Positions 56,531 through 64,000 of a stretch of 64,000 nt of DNA are shown in pieces. A program made the position numbers and the translations under genes. Numbering within the stretch: position 1 is the stretch's first letter; the number at the start of each line of letters is the position of its first letter. The stretch is from Solirubrobacteraceae bacterium (lineage in GTDB: Bacteria; Actinomycetota; Thermoleophilia; Solirubrobacterales; Solirubrobacteraceae): contig JAUJOT010000001.1 in NCBI GenBank assembly GCA_030447505.1, positions 226,195-290,194 of the forward strand, written 5' to 3'. Under the pieces are notes generated by a model that saw nothing but the letters and a program-made list of their open reading frames with translations, was not told the origin of the DNA and made no database searches.

Positions 56531-57424
56531 TCATTGATTGAGAGAGGGAGTCAGACGGTACTGCTCGTCGTAGAGTGCTTCCACCTCGGCAGGGGGACGA
56601 TCGCCCAGAGACTCGTGCAGGCGGTCGTTGTTAAACCAGGCGACCCATTCGACGATCGCCAGCTCGAGTTGGGTCTGTGTGCGCCAGACGCGGTCTGAGA
56701 TCAGCTCGGTCTTGAAGGTGTCGACGAAGCTCTCGGCCATCGAGTTGTCGTAGGCGTCGCCGACAGAGCCGATCGACGCGAGCACGCCGTGATCGTCGAG
56801 GATCTGGTTGAACGCGTAGCTGGTGTACTGCGAGCCGGCATCTGAGTGATGGACGAGCTGCACGTCGGCGACGTCTTGGCGACGCGTGAGGGCCATCCGC
56901 AAGGCGTCGAGGACGAGGTCGGTACGCATGTGGTTGGCGAACTGCCAGCCAACGATCCGGCGGCTGTAGGCGTCGGTGACGAAGCTGAAGAAGACGACGC
57001 CTTCCCAGCAGCGCAGGTACGTGAAGTCGGCCAGCCACAAGGCGTCGGGCCGCACGGCGCTGAAGTCGCGATCGACGAGGTCGGGGGCACGCAGCGCCGC
57101 CGGATCGCAGATCGTCGTGCGCCACGGCTTGCCGCGGCGCTTGGCGCCCTGGATCGCGTGCTGGCGCATCAGGCGCTTGACGCGGTCACGACCGACCTGC
57201 TCGCCGGCGCGGCTGAGCGCCAGCCACATCTTGCGATACCCGTAGGCGTAGTAGTTGCCGGCGTGGACCTCACGGATCGTCTGCAGCAGCCGCTCGTCGC
57301 CGACGACGCGCTCAGAGCGCTTGCCAGTGGCACGGTGGTAGTAGGCGGACGCCGACACGCCCAGGACCCGGCAGATCGGCTCGACGCCGAAGCGGCCGCG
57401 GTGCTCGTCGATGTAGCGGCTCAC
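56531..57424 (-). CDS. IS3 copy A transposase OrfB
   Basis: 297 aa: HTH_21 (FGVEPICRVLGVSASAYYHR ... YGYRKMWLALSRAGEQVGRDRVKRLMRQHAI) and DDE core: D in DALWLADFTYLRCWEG, D in LVHHSDAGSQYTS, E in DNSMAESFVDTFKTELI, then WFNNDRLHESLGDRPPAEVE. Overlaps orfA by 4 bp (ATGA 57421-57424). Confidence 0.95.
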   Translation of the reverse strand: MSRYIDEHRGRFGVEPICRVLGVSASAYYHRATGKRSERVVGDERLLQTIREVHAGNYYAYGYRKMWLALSRAGEQVGRDRVKRLMRQHAIQGAKRRGKPWRTTICDPAALRAPDLVDRDFSAVRPDALWLADFTYLRCWEGVVFFSFVTDAYSRRIVGWQFANHMRTDLVLDALRMALTRRQDVADVQLVHHSDAGSQYTSYAFNQILDDHGVLASIGSVGDAYDNSMAESFVDTFKTELISDRVWRTQTQLELAIVEWVAWFNNDRLHESLGDRPPAEVEALYDEQYRLTPSLNQ

Positions 57425-57723
57425 CTCGTTCGGTCTGCGTCGAGCTCGGTCGCAAAAAACACGCTCGCGGACTTGAGGATCTCGTTGGCCCTGCGCAGCT
57501 CGAAGTTCTCGGCGCGCAGCTTGCGGATCTCCTCGCGCTCCGCGGTGGTCGGCAGATCGGGCCGAGAGCCGCTGTCGGCCTCGGCTTGGCGCACCTTCTT
57601 GCGCAGCGTCTCGGGATGCATTCCCAGGTCGGCGGCGACATGCGCGATCGGACGGCCGCTCTCAAGCGCCAGCCTCACACCGCGCGCCACGAGCTCATCG
57701 GGGTACTTCTTCGGACGGGCCAT
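57421..57723 (-). CDS. IS3 copy A transposase OrfA
   Basis: 100 aa with HTH (SGRPIAHVAADLGMHPETLRKKVRQ) and leucine zipper (EEIRKLRAENFELRRANEILKSASVFF). A run of six T on the coding strand near its end (GTG TTT TTT GCG) is a possible slippage site for an OrfAB fusion. Confidence 0.94.
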   Translation of the reverse strand: MARPKKYPDELVARGVRLALESGRPIAHVAADLGMHPETLRKKVRQAEADSGSRPDLPTTAEREEIRKLRAENFELRRANEILKSASVFFATELDADRTR

Positions 57724-57820
57724 AACGAGTGCTTCCTCTCCCGAGGACCGAAATCCTCCTTTGGAAGTCTCCGTCAGACCCAGCCTGCCTCACCCGGCTT
57801 CTCAGATCGTTTGTGGGCCG

Positions 57821-58873
57821 TCAGGCGGCCAGACGAATGGAGGAGCTTGCCGGGACAGGTTGTGTCGCGCGGGATGCGCTGAGCTTGAAGGGCTGCTCGA
57901 GGGAGAGCACGTGCCAGGCGGCGATGAGGACCTTGCGGGCGACCGCGGCCTTCGCGGGGTTGGCCTTTCCGTGGCGGTGCTTGATGTCGGTGTAGAGCGG
58001 ATGCCATGGGTTGCTCGGGCGCCAGGCCTGCTGTGCTGCTTCGACGGCCGCCCAACGCAGGGTGTCGGGCCCGGCTTTCGAGAGTCGGCCGGTGCGTGAG
58101 CTCTGCCCAGACTGCTTGATCCTGGGTGCCAGGCCGGCGTAGCCGATGAGCTTGCGCGCAGATGGGAACCGCGCGATGTCACCAATTTCGCTGGCGATCG
58201 TGAGACCGAGCAGCTCGGCGATCCCCGGGATCGTCATGAGCAGCTTCACGCGCTCGTCGGCGCGTGCGAGCGGTCGCAGCTCACGCTCGAGCGGTGCGAG
58301 CTGGCGGTCGAGGTCGTCGATGACGCCCAGCAGCGTGACGATCGAGTGTCGCCACACCTCGGGTACGCCGTGTTCGGCGAGCTCGTCGATGGCGCCCGGC
58401 TTGCGCAGCGCGGTGAGGCTGCGTCGCAACCCCCACTGCGTCAGCAGCCCAAAGCTGCGGTTGGTCGCGGAGGTTCGCAGTCGCACCAGATGCGAACGCC
58501 GCCGCAGCCGTTCGCGGATCGCGCGGTCGTCAAGCGATGGCACCCACACCGACGGAACGAGGTCGCGGCGCACGAGGTCGGCGAGCACGCGCGCGTCGAC
58601 GCGGTCGGTCTTGCAGGCCAGCGGCGCGATCGCCTTGACCTTGCGCGCGTCGGCGATCTCGATCGTCCAGCCGCACGCAGTGAGACGGTCGCGAACCCAA
58701 ACGGCCCCGCTCATCATCTCGATGCAGCCCTGCACGTCAGGGCCAAGCCGCGCGACCAGCCGAGCCAGGCCGTCCTCGTCGGCTGATATCGCGCCTTCGG
58801 TCAGTTCGCCGGCCGCCGATAGCGCGCACCACGCCGCGCGGCGGGTGCCCCAGTCGATGCCGAGATACTGCAT
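57821..58873 (-). CDS. IS110-family transposase (DEDD recombinase)
   Basis: 350 aa from ATG 58873 (MQYLGIDWGTRRAAWCALSA). N-terminal RuvC-like DEDD domain: D in GIDWG, E in CIEMMSGAVWV, DxxD in KTDRVDARVLADLV. C-terminal Tnp_20 domain: LMTIPGIAELLGLTIASEIGDIARFPSARKLIGYAGLAP then RIKQSGQSSRTGRLSKAGPDTLR with the catalytic Ser. IS110 members recombine through a bridge RNA made from a non-coding end; the only non-coding DNA here is on the 5' side. Confidence 0.95.
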   Translation of the reverse strand: MQYLGIDWGTRRAAWCALSAAGELTEGAISADEDGLARLVARLGPDVQGCIEMMSGAVWVRDRLTACGWTIEIADARKVKAIAPLACKTDRVDARVLADLVRRDLVPSVWVPSLDDRAIRERLRRRSHLVRLRTSATNRSFGLLTQWGLRRSLTALRKPGAIDELAEHGVPEVWRHSIVTLLGVIDDLDRQLAPLERELRPLARADERVKLLMTIPGIAELLGLTIASEIGDIARFPSARKLIGYAGLAPRIKQSGQSSRTGRLSKAGPDTLRWAAVEAAQQAWRPSNPWHPLYTDIKHRHGKANPAKAAVARKVLIAAWHVLSLEQPFKLSASRATQPVPASSSIRLAA

Positions 58874-58879
58874 GTCTGC

Positions 58880-58933
58880 CTCCTCGCGTCGATGCGGTTG
58901 TTGTCGCAAGCGCCGAGTGTTCGACGCGGGGAG
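58880..58933 (-). ncRNA. Candidate bridge-RNA hairpin of the IS110 element
   Basis: Directly upstream of the transposase start, CTCCTCGCGTCGA (58880-58892) pairs with TCGACGCGGGGAG (58921-58933), 12 of 13 bases plus a G-T, with a 28-nt loop. IS110-group elements encode their bridge RNA in the 5' non-coding end. The available space to the IS256 remnant is only about 95 bp, shorter than known bridge RNAs, so the element may be truncated or the RNA unusually small. Inference. Confidence 0.4.
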
Positions 58934-58965
58934 GACAGACCGCTCACGCGGCCAGATCGCCCTTC

Positions 58966-60084
58966 ATCACAGTCGTTGGCCTCGATCGCGAGCATCGAGA
59001 CCAGCCGGATGAGGGAGGCGTCGTCGGGGAAGATGCCGACGACGTCGGTGCGCCGGCCGATCTCGCGGTTGAAGCGCTCCAGCGGGTTGGTGCTGCGGAG
59101 CTTGGGCCAGTGCTCGCAGGGAAAGGCGTAGAACGCCAGGACGTCGTCTTCGGCCTCGTCGAGCAGCCGTGCGATCTTCGGCAACCGGGGCTCGAGCTGG
59201 GCGATCGCGTCGGCCAGGCGCCGGCGTGCCTCAGCGCCATCGGGCGCCGTGAAGAGCTGGCGGATCAAGGCACCGAGGGCGTCGTGCTGGTCTTTGCGGC
59301 AGTGCCCTCTGAGATCACGGAGGAAGTGCACGGTGCAGCGCTGCCACGGCGCGCCGAGGACCCGGGCGATCGCGGCCTTCAACCCAGGGTGCGCATCGCT
59401 GATCGCCAGCTGCACGCCGACGAGACCGCGCGCGACGAGGCTTCTGAGGAACTCGGTCCAGAACGCCTCGGTCTCGGCCTCGCCGACGTCGAGGCCGATG
59501 ATCTCGCGCCGCCCGCTCTCGTGCACCGCGTGGGCGATCACGACGCACTTGCGCGCGACGCGGCCGCCGTCGCGGACCTTCTCGATCTTCGCGTCGACAA
59601 ACACGTAGGGGTAGCGGCCCTCAAGCGGCCGCTCCCGAAACGCGGTCACCTGCTCATCCAGCAGCGCGGCGATCCGCGACACCTCGCTCTTTGAGATCCG
59701 CAGCCCGAGCGACTCGACGAGCTGGTCGACGCGCCGCGTCGAGACGCCGCAGACGTAGGCCTGCTGCACCACGCTGACGAGCGCCTGCTCGCTGCGCTTG
59801 CGCGGCTGCAGGAAACTCGGGAAGTAAGACCCCTGACGGATCTTCGGGATCTGCAGCTCGATCTCGCCAGCGCGCGTGTCCCAGCGCCGCGGCCGATAGC
59901 CGTTGCGATGCGTCGCGCGATCCTCGGTGCGCTCACCACGCTGCGCACCGATCAGCTCGGAGATCTCGACCTCCATCAACTCCTGCGCCACCGCCCGCAC
60001 CGACTCGCGGATCACATCCGCGTGCTCATCGCGCAACACCTCACGAACGACCTCATCGATCGTCATCCTGTCCATCCCGGCCAT
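58966..60084 (-). pseudogene. IS256-family (MULE-like) transposase, C-terminus cut by IS110
   Basis: From ATG 60084: AELIGAQRGERTEDRATHRNGYR-type N-terminal region (ISELIGAQRGERTEDRATHR), D in YVFVDAKIEKVRDGGRV, D in LAISDAHPGLKAAIARVL, CTVHFLRDL and E in STNPLERFNREIGRRTDVVGIFPDDASLIRLVSMLAIEAND. After EAND the usual EWLxxRRYxS ending is replaced by foreign sequence at about 58966-58970, which marks the IS110 insertion point. All catalytic residues remain, but the final 25 or so residues are lost. Confidence 0.9.
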
Positions 60085-60182
60085 CGCCGGCCTCCTTTGT
60101 CGAAGCGTCAAGAACTCCGACGATGATGAGCGCCGCGGTGGCCGGAACTACTTCGTTCCGTCCGACGCGCTCCTACACCACG

Positions 60183-60425
60183 CTACGGGACGTGACCGGG
60201 GGCGCCATTCGGGCATCCCCGGCCCACCGGGCGGCCGCAGGTCTCAACCGCGCCACCTAGCGCTGAGGAACCCCGGCCCGGAAACGTCACACCGTGCGGC
60301 CGGATCGTCATGCGCCGGTGCCCGGGATTATCGGGCCCGTCAGCGCCTACAGCAGCGATCGGGCACTGCAGGTCGGCCCGCAGTTCCCGCAGGAACTGGA
60401 TGAGGTCGTCAGGCGTCTGACTCAC
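60183..60425 (-). CDS. Possible small protein near attR
   Basis: 80 aa from a GTG at 60425: VSQTPDDLIQFLRELRADLQ looks like a natural helical start, but the rest (GADGPDNPGHRRMTIRPHGV...) is low in structure. An upstream frame MTRFQRLVRQVESGAVRRRL ending at 60422 overlaps it by 4 bp. Both are weak calls in a region of IS and att debris. Confidence 0.3.
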   Translation of the reverse strand: MSQTPDDLIQFLRELRADLQCPIAAVGADGPDNPGHRRMTIRPHGVTFPGRGSSALGGAVETCGRPVGRGCPNGAPGHVP

Positions 60426-60682
60426 TGAGCATCGGGCGGACCGGGGGGTGTCATGTGCACATCGTCGGCGACGAGCATGGCGGCTTGCTTCTGCATGCAG
60501 GCGAGTACGCCGCGAAGACAGCACTTTTCCCTTCGGGCATCGACGTCGGCCCGCTCCCGTTGTCCCATTCGTTGGGCCAAACGACGTCGTACAGCCCCAG
60601 ATTCAACCTGACGGACGAGCCGCTGGAACCTGGTCATTCCAGCGGATTTGCGGCGGTTTCGGCGCTCGACGCGACCGTCGCC

Positions 60683-60733
60683 CGCTCGCTTCACACGCGA
60701 GATGTCGCAGGTTCGAAACCCGCCGCGCCCATG
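60683..60733 (+). repeat. attR: partial tRNA-Val copy, right border of the island
   Basis: 51 bp matching 36427-36477 at 50 positions, beginning inside the anticodon arm (CGCTCGCTTCACACGCGAGA) and ending GCCCATG. The acceptor 5' strand and D-arm are absent, so it is not a functional tRNA. Sequence to the left is island, to the right chromosome. Confidence 0.92.
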
Positions 60734-60786
60734 ATCGGAAATAGCGCGCGATCCGAGTCAGGACGCGCTGCGCACGGAGCCCGCAG

Positions 60787-61824
60787 CTACCGCACGCGCC
60801 GCTCCGTGATCTTCCGCCAGTCCAGCCCGGTTTGACGGTAGATGCCGCAGGTCGCGGCGCCGAAGCGCGGGTCGCACGCGACTTCCGAGGAGCCGTGGAA
60901 GGCTGCGTCCCCGTTCCAAGCCCAGCCCGACCAGTCCTCGATCGCGGGGGCTATCTCGTAGGAGCCGTTGGAGATGCGATAGCGCAGCGCACCGAAGTTG
61001 TCGGTCGAGCACCCGCTGCGGTCACCTCCGCAGGCGCGGAAGAAGGCGACGCGGCCCTCAGCGATCGACGGGCCGAGGTAGCTCGAGCCACTCAGACCCG
61101 TGGTCATGGCCGCGACCTGACGGGTCTCGCTGCGCGCGATGTCGGTCAAGCGGACCTCGTTCTGGCGGAAGCCGGGGAAGCCGTCGGGCTGGTAGCGCCA
61201 GCTCTGGGCAACCCAGCGTCCCCACAGCTCCATCTGAGCGAGCTCGGGCTTCTCGATCTGGCGGCAGCGCGGCGGGTCGACCGCGCCGCAGCGCTTGTCG
61301 GGCAATGACGCGAGACGGTCTGACGGCCGCGAGCGCGGTGCCTGCAATCGCTTCGTGTAAGGCACCACCCGCGAGCCGTACTCGCGAGCGAAGACCAGGC
61401 GGCCCTTCCAGACCGACGGGTCGGTCTCGTCGTGGCCGTTGGTGTTCGCGTTGCGCACCGGACGGAGCTGGTCGCCCGCCTCGAAGCCCAGCACATACAG
61501 ATCGCACGTGCCCTCGCAGAGTGATACGGCCGCCGACGGCCTGCCACCCGAGTCGGGTCCCACGTCGGCGTCGAATGGCTCGGCCTGCGGTCGGACCGGC
61601 AGGTCGCGCAGCTGGCCGTCATGCCACGTGCTGAGCCGGTAGGCGGAGCCGTCCCAGCGGCTGAAGAGCAGCCAGCCGGCGTACTCGCGCACGGCTGTCG
61701 CGCGGCCGAGGTCGACCACGCGCTGCCCCGTCGTCTCGGCGCCGGCGGCGGTCGCGCCGGCGCCCAGCGCCACGGCGAGGCCGGCGGCCAGTGAGGTGAT
61801 GGTGAGGATGAAAAGTCGTGTCAT
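60787..61824 (-). CDS. Secreted propeller-like protein
   Basis: 345 aa from ATG 61824 with a clear signal peptide (LFILTITSLAAGLAVALGAGATAAGAE). The mature part has repeated strand blocks of the TolB/WD kind (EYAGWLLFSRWDGSAYRLSTW; GPDSGGRPSAAVSLCEGTCDLYVLGFE; WKGRLVFAREYGSRV; ELWGRWVAQSWRY; IAEGRVAFFRACGGDRSGC). Several Cys pairs suggest disulfides. Function unknown. The 45-bp conserved element lies about 240 bp upstream. Confidence 0.75.
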   Translation of the reverse strand: MTRLFILTITSLAAGLAVALGAGATAAGAETTGQRVVDLGRATAVREYAGWLLFSRWDGSAYRLSTWHDGQLRDLPVRPQAEPFDADVGPDSGGRPSAAVSLCEGTCDLYVLGFEAGDQLRPVRNANTNGHDETDPSVWKGRLVFAREYGSRVVPYTKRLQAPRSRPSDRLASLPDKRCGAVDPPRCRQIEKPELAQMELWGRWVAQSWRYQPDGFPGFRQNEVRLTDIARSETRQVAAMTTGLSGSSYLGPSIAEGRVAFFRACGGDRSGCSTDNFGALRYRISNGSYEIAPAIEDWSGWAWNGDAAFHGSSEVACDPRFGAATCGIYRQTGLDWRKITERRVR

Positions 61825-62060
61825 GTCGAGTGAACGTGGTCGTGTCCTCAAGGTTGCGGAAGGATCTCAACAAGCCCCCCATGGCGCGCCGGTTCGCGAC
61901 GGCGAAGCTGTTGGCCCGCTTGCGCGATCAAGCCTGCGAGCGAAGCCTGTGGCACGCAGACCCCACCTGTCACGTCGTGACGTCCCGCGATGCCTGCGGC
62001 TCACCGGTCCTCGTACCGTCGGTGATCACCCGCGGGAGCGGGCGCCGACGTCGTCAGGCA

Positions 62061-62105
62061 CGGATCAGGCGCCGGGAAAACCCGCAGAACGTGCGGACGC
62101 GTGTA
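62061..62105 (-). promoter_or_regulatory. Conserved 45-bp element, copy 2
   Basis: CGGATCAGGCGCCGGGAAAA then CCCGCAGAACGTGCGGACGC GTGTAC, about 87% like 34819-34860. Relative to minus-strand genes it lies upstream of the secreted protein starting at 61824, as copy 1 lies upstream of the secreted NlpC/P60 protein. Apart from this element, the gap 61825-62129 shows no gene. Confidence 0.45.
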
Positions 62106-62129
62106 CGAGTCGCCGTATGCGTGCGGCGC

Positions 62130-62849
62130 CTACGGCTCGGCCGTCGCGCCGCCCGTGTCGTCGGCGCCGGACGTCGCCCCGCCTGTCGTGTCGTCGGTCT
62201 GCCCGCTGCTGGGCGTAGCGTCGGTGTTCGTGTTGTTCGCTGGCGGCGGCGGCGGTTTCACGCCGCCGTTTCCGCTCAGCGAGCGTCCGCCCGAAACGCC
62301 CGGGTCGATCTCGACGCGCAGGCTGGCCCTGCGAACGCCCGCGACGCTCGGCGTGAAGGTGATCAGCAGCGTGCAGCTCTCGCCCGCGGCGACGACGGCA
62401 CCGTCCGTGCAGGTGGCGGGGTCGAGGCTGAAGTCGCCGGCGTGATCGCCGACGATCGACGTGCCGTTGATCGTTCGCGACTCGCCGAGGCTGCTGAGCC
62501 TGAAGGAGATCGTGCGCGTCTTGCCGAGCGCGACCGCGCCGAAGTCGGCCGGCTGCTCGCCGAAGAACGCCGCCCCGAGCAGCACCTCGTTGTTCGCCGT
62601 CGGCTCCTCGTCGCTGATCTCCTCGTCATCGTCGTCGTCGCCGTCGTCCTGCGCGCCGCCGCCGTTGTTCGCGCCGCCGCCGTTGTTCGCGCCGCCGCCC
62701 TTGTCCGCGTCGCCGCCCTTGTCCGTCGTCGCGCGCTCCGAGTCGCCGCCGCCGGCGTTCTCCTCCGAATCCGAGCCGCATGCGCCGACGCCCCCGGCGA
62801 ACGCCAGCACGGCGAGCAGGACCAGGAGCCGGCGGACGGCCGCGCTCAC
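62130..62849 (-). CDS. Lipoprotein with HYDIN/choice-of-anchor-D domain
   Basis: 239 aa from a GTG at 62849. Signal plus lipobox: LLVLLAVLAFAGGVGAC, Cys at about 24. A low-complexity linker (GGGANNGGGANNGGG and a DDDDDEE run) leads to an Ig-like domain: FFGEQPADFGAVALGKTRTI, SIVGDHAGDFSLDPATCTDGAVV, AGESCTLLITFTPSVAGVRRASLRV, the classical ASPM/SPD-2/HYDIN pattern. A Pro/Thr/Gly tail follows. Probably a cell-surface adhesin-like or structural protein. It overlaps the upstream membrane gene by 4 bp. Confidence 0.82.
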   Translation of the reverse strand: MSAAVRRLLVLLAVLAFAGGVGACGSDSEENAGGGDSERATTDKGGDADKGGGANNGGGANNGGGAQDDGDDDDDEEISDEEPTANNEVLLGAAFFGEQPADFGAVALGKTRTISFRLSSLGESRTINGTSIVGDHAGDFSLDPATCTDGAVVAAGESCTLLITFTPSVAGVRRASLRVEIDPGVSGGRSLSGNGGVKPPPPPANNTNTDATPSSGQTDDTTGGATSGADDTGGATAEP

Positions 62850-63880
62850 CGCCCGGCCCCGAACTCGAAGCGGTAGTCGGGGCTGTCGGCGAGCACGACC
62901 GCGGTGCCGCTGCGGCGCGTCCAGCCTTCGGGCACCAGGAAGTACTTGCCGCCGCTGCGGACGAGCAGCCGCAGCCCGGAGTAGCGGTAGCGGTAGGCGC
63001 CGTCGTCGCCCGCCAGCCGCTCTTCGACGACGCCGCCGGAGTCGAGCGCGAGCCGCTTGGGGGCGTAGACCTTCACCTGCGGGCGCAGATCCAGCGATGC
63101 CGCGAGTCGCTGGGCGCGCCCGCGGCCGAGCGCGTCGGCGTACTCGGAGGCGGTCCAGAATCCGCTCAGCACGACCAGCAGTGCGACGAGCCCAAGCGCC
63201 GTCGCGCGAACGCTCGCGGCGGTCTCGCTCGCGCGCACCTGCCCGCGCTCGGCGGCGCCGATGCGGTCGAGCAGCTGCAGCCCGTACGCGAGCAGGGCGA
63301 TGCCGATGCCGGAGCTGGCCGAGCGAAACAGGTAGTGCGGCGAGAACGACAGCGGCCTGAAGACCGCTAACACGCCGAGCGCGAACACTGCGCTGCCGAC
63401 CGCGACCGCGACCCCCGCCGCGATCCGCAGGCGGGCCCGCGCTGCGGGCTCGCGCAGCTGGCGGAGCGCGAACGCGTGCAGCCATACGCAGCCGAGCGCG
63501 AGCACGAACACCGAGCCGAGCGGGACGAACAGCGCGTCGGCGCTGCGGAGCAGGTAGTCCTGTGTCGAGTAGTCGAGAGCGCTCGCGTCGATGCCGAAGT
63601 ACGCCGCCCGCGAGTCCGTCAGCACCCAGCCGAAGTAGAACGCGAGCGCCGTGACGAGCGTCGTCGGCGCGACCACCAGCCCGATCAGCTCAAGCGCGCG
63701 GCGTGGGTTCGGCAGCGGCGCCTCGGCGGGTGCCGGGGCCGCGGCGGGCTCGCGCGAGGGCGGCGGAGCGGCCGGCGGCGGGACAGGTTCGTCCGTGCTC
63801 GCGCCGGACGCGACCGCCGCCGCGCCGGATCCCTGCAGTCCCGCGCGCGCCTGCGGCCCGCTCGGCGCCTGCGTCCTCAT
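62846..63880 (-). CDS. Polytopic membrane protein, unknown
   Basis: 344 aa. A Pro/Ala-rich cytoplasmic N-terminus (1-60) precedes five predicted helices (LIGLVVAPTTLVTALAFYFGW; LFVPLGSVFVLALGCVWLHAF; IAAGVAVAVGSAVFALGVLAVF; SSGIGIALLAYGLQLL; ALGLVALLVVLSGFWTA) and an extracellular beta-rich C-terminus (YRYRYSGLRLLVRSGGKYFLVPEGW). The last domain resembles small surface sensors but no family is recognised. First gene of a unit with the lipoprotein. Confidence 0.75.
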   Translation of the reverse strand: MRTQAPSGPQARAGLQGSGAAAVASGASTDEPVPPPAAPPPSREPAAAPAPAEAPLPNPRRALELIGLVVAPTTLVTALAFYFGWVLTDSRAAYFGIDASALDYSTQDYLLRSADALFVPLGSVFVLALGCVWLHAFALRQLREPAARARLRIAAGVAVAVGSAVFALGVLAVFRPLSFSPHYLFRSASSGIGIALLAYGLQLLDRIGAAERGQVRASETAASVRATALGLVALLVVLSGFWTASEYADALGRGRAQRLAASLDLRPQVKVYAPKRLALDSGGVVEERLAGDDGAYRYRYSGLRLLVRSGGKYFLVPEGWTRRSGTAVVLADSPDYRFEFGAGR

Positions 63881-64000
63881 CGCGCGATTGTCACATCAGT
63901 CGCGAGCGGCTGCAACGTGGCCGCCGAGCCGCGTGCGCGATGTCACAGACGCAGCCGAGCGCTGGACAGGCGGCCTCGACTGGTCTACCTCGACGCCTAG
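63881..64000. other. End of window, no gene recognised
   Basis: 120 bp upstream of the membrane protein start; presumably its promoter region. Nothing else can be supported. Confidence 0.5.

Larger units (their letters stand above)
56483..57792 (-). mobile_element. IS3-family element, copy A, intact
   Basis: 1310 bp with terminal inverted repeats TGAGGCGGGCTGGGT and TGAGGCAGGCTGGGT (reverse complement of the right end). It encodes intact orfA and orfB. No target duplication is evident (TAC left, CCC right). Its sequence equals the interrupted copy B at 47741-50395 wherever compared, so duplication is recent. Confidence 0.93.

Noticed and set aside
36427..60733. CRISPR array or cas genes in the island
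   Set aside because: The only regular short repeats are the four 14-bp iterons without spacers, and no Cas motifs were found.
36404..60733. Prophage
   Set aside because: No capsid, portal, terminase, tail or lysis genes; only integrase/excisionase and a holin-like membrane protein of uncertain nature.
60455..60835. Plus-strand ORF across attR (MHIVGDEHGGLLLHAGEYAA)
   Set aside because: It passes through the tRNA-derived repeat and into chromosome; the initial residues look plausible but the remainder is att sequence, so no gene is claimed.

Overview
The window is high-GC DNA with tightly packed genes, many GTG/TTG starts and 4-bp stop/start overlaps. Gene content (actinobacterial-style RsmI/GlyRS/RecR/DnaX, an LCP-family cell-wall ligase, a type-E-like succinate dehydrogenase, NAD-type isocitrate dehydrogenase beside malate dehydrogenase, many small conserved unknowns) points to an Actinomycetota chromosome. 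My best guess is the Thermoleophilia/Solirubrobacterales side; this is inference, since no rRNA is present.

1-36.4 kb is ordinary chromosome. In order: rsmI (cut by the window edge), ROK sugar kinase, LCP protein, Cys-less FmdB-like protein, glyS, lon with hsp20, an MBL hydrolase, L-2-hydroxyglutarate oxidase-like protein, a TCA block (mdh-icd on minus; sdhA-sdhB-CCG protein on plus, preceded by a site-2 protease), asd-lysC, a catalytically doubtful GH3 protein, recR-ybaB-dnaX, the SRP RNA, and a compact two-gene locus in which MauE-, MauD- and MauA-like domains are fused in one protein and a MauF-like membrane domain plus a probable propeller form the next. NlpC/P60 and rsgA follow.

36.4-60.7 kb is a genomic island in a tRNA-Val(CAC) gene. 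The last 51 bp of the tRNA region (36427-36477) are repeated at 60683-60733 with one mismatch, giving attL and attR about 24.3 kb apart. Next to attL are a frameshifted tyrosine integrase and an excisionase-like HTH gene. Cargo includes a 14-bp iteron array, a complete IS21 element with a 6-bp target duplication, a DUF5678/retropepsin-like pair, a broken IS5/IS1182-type transposase, a tRNA-like gene with several hairpins, a TOPRIM protein truncated by IS debris, an IS3 element carrying another IS3 inside its transposase gene, an IHF-like plus NADAR pair, an Xre-type/RES toxin-antitoxin operon beside a divergent gene of unknown function, an endonuclease/exonuclease/phosphatase, a second intact copy of the first IS3, an IS110-type element with a candidate structured RNA, and an IS256 transposase cut by it. 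It looks like a decaying element that accumulates insertions around defence-like genes.

60.7-64 kb returns to chromosome: a secreted propeller-like protein, a HYDIN/choice-of-anchor lipoprotein and a polytopic membrane protein.

At least six genes, including the essential dnaX, are conserved at protein level but broken by a one- or two-base indel. All lie after 27 kb. Sequencing error is the simplest explanation for the chromosomal ones, but the dnaX case sits inside a tandem repeat and deserves a direct check.
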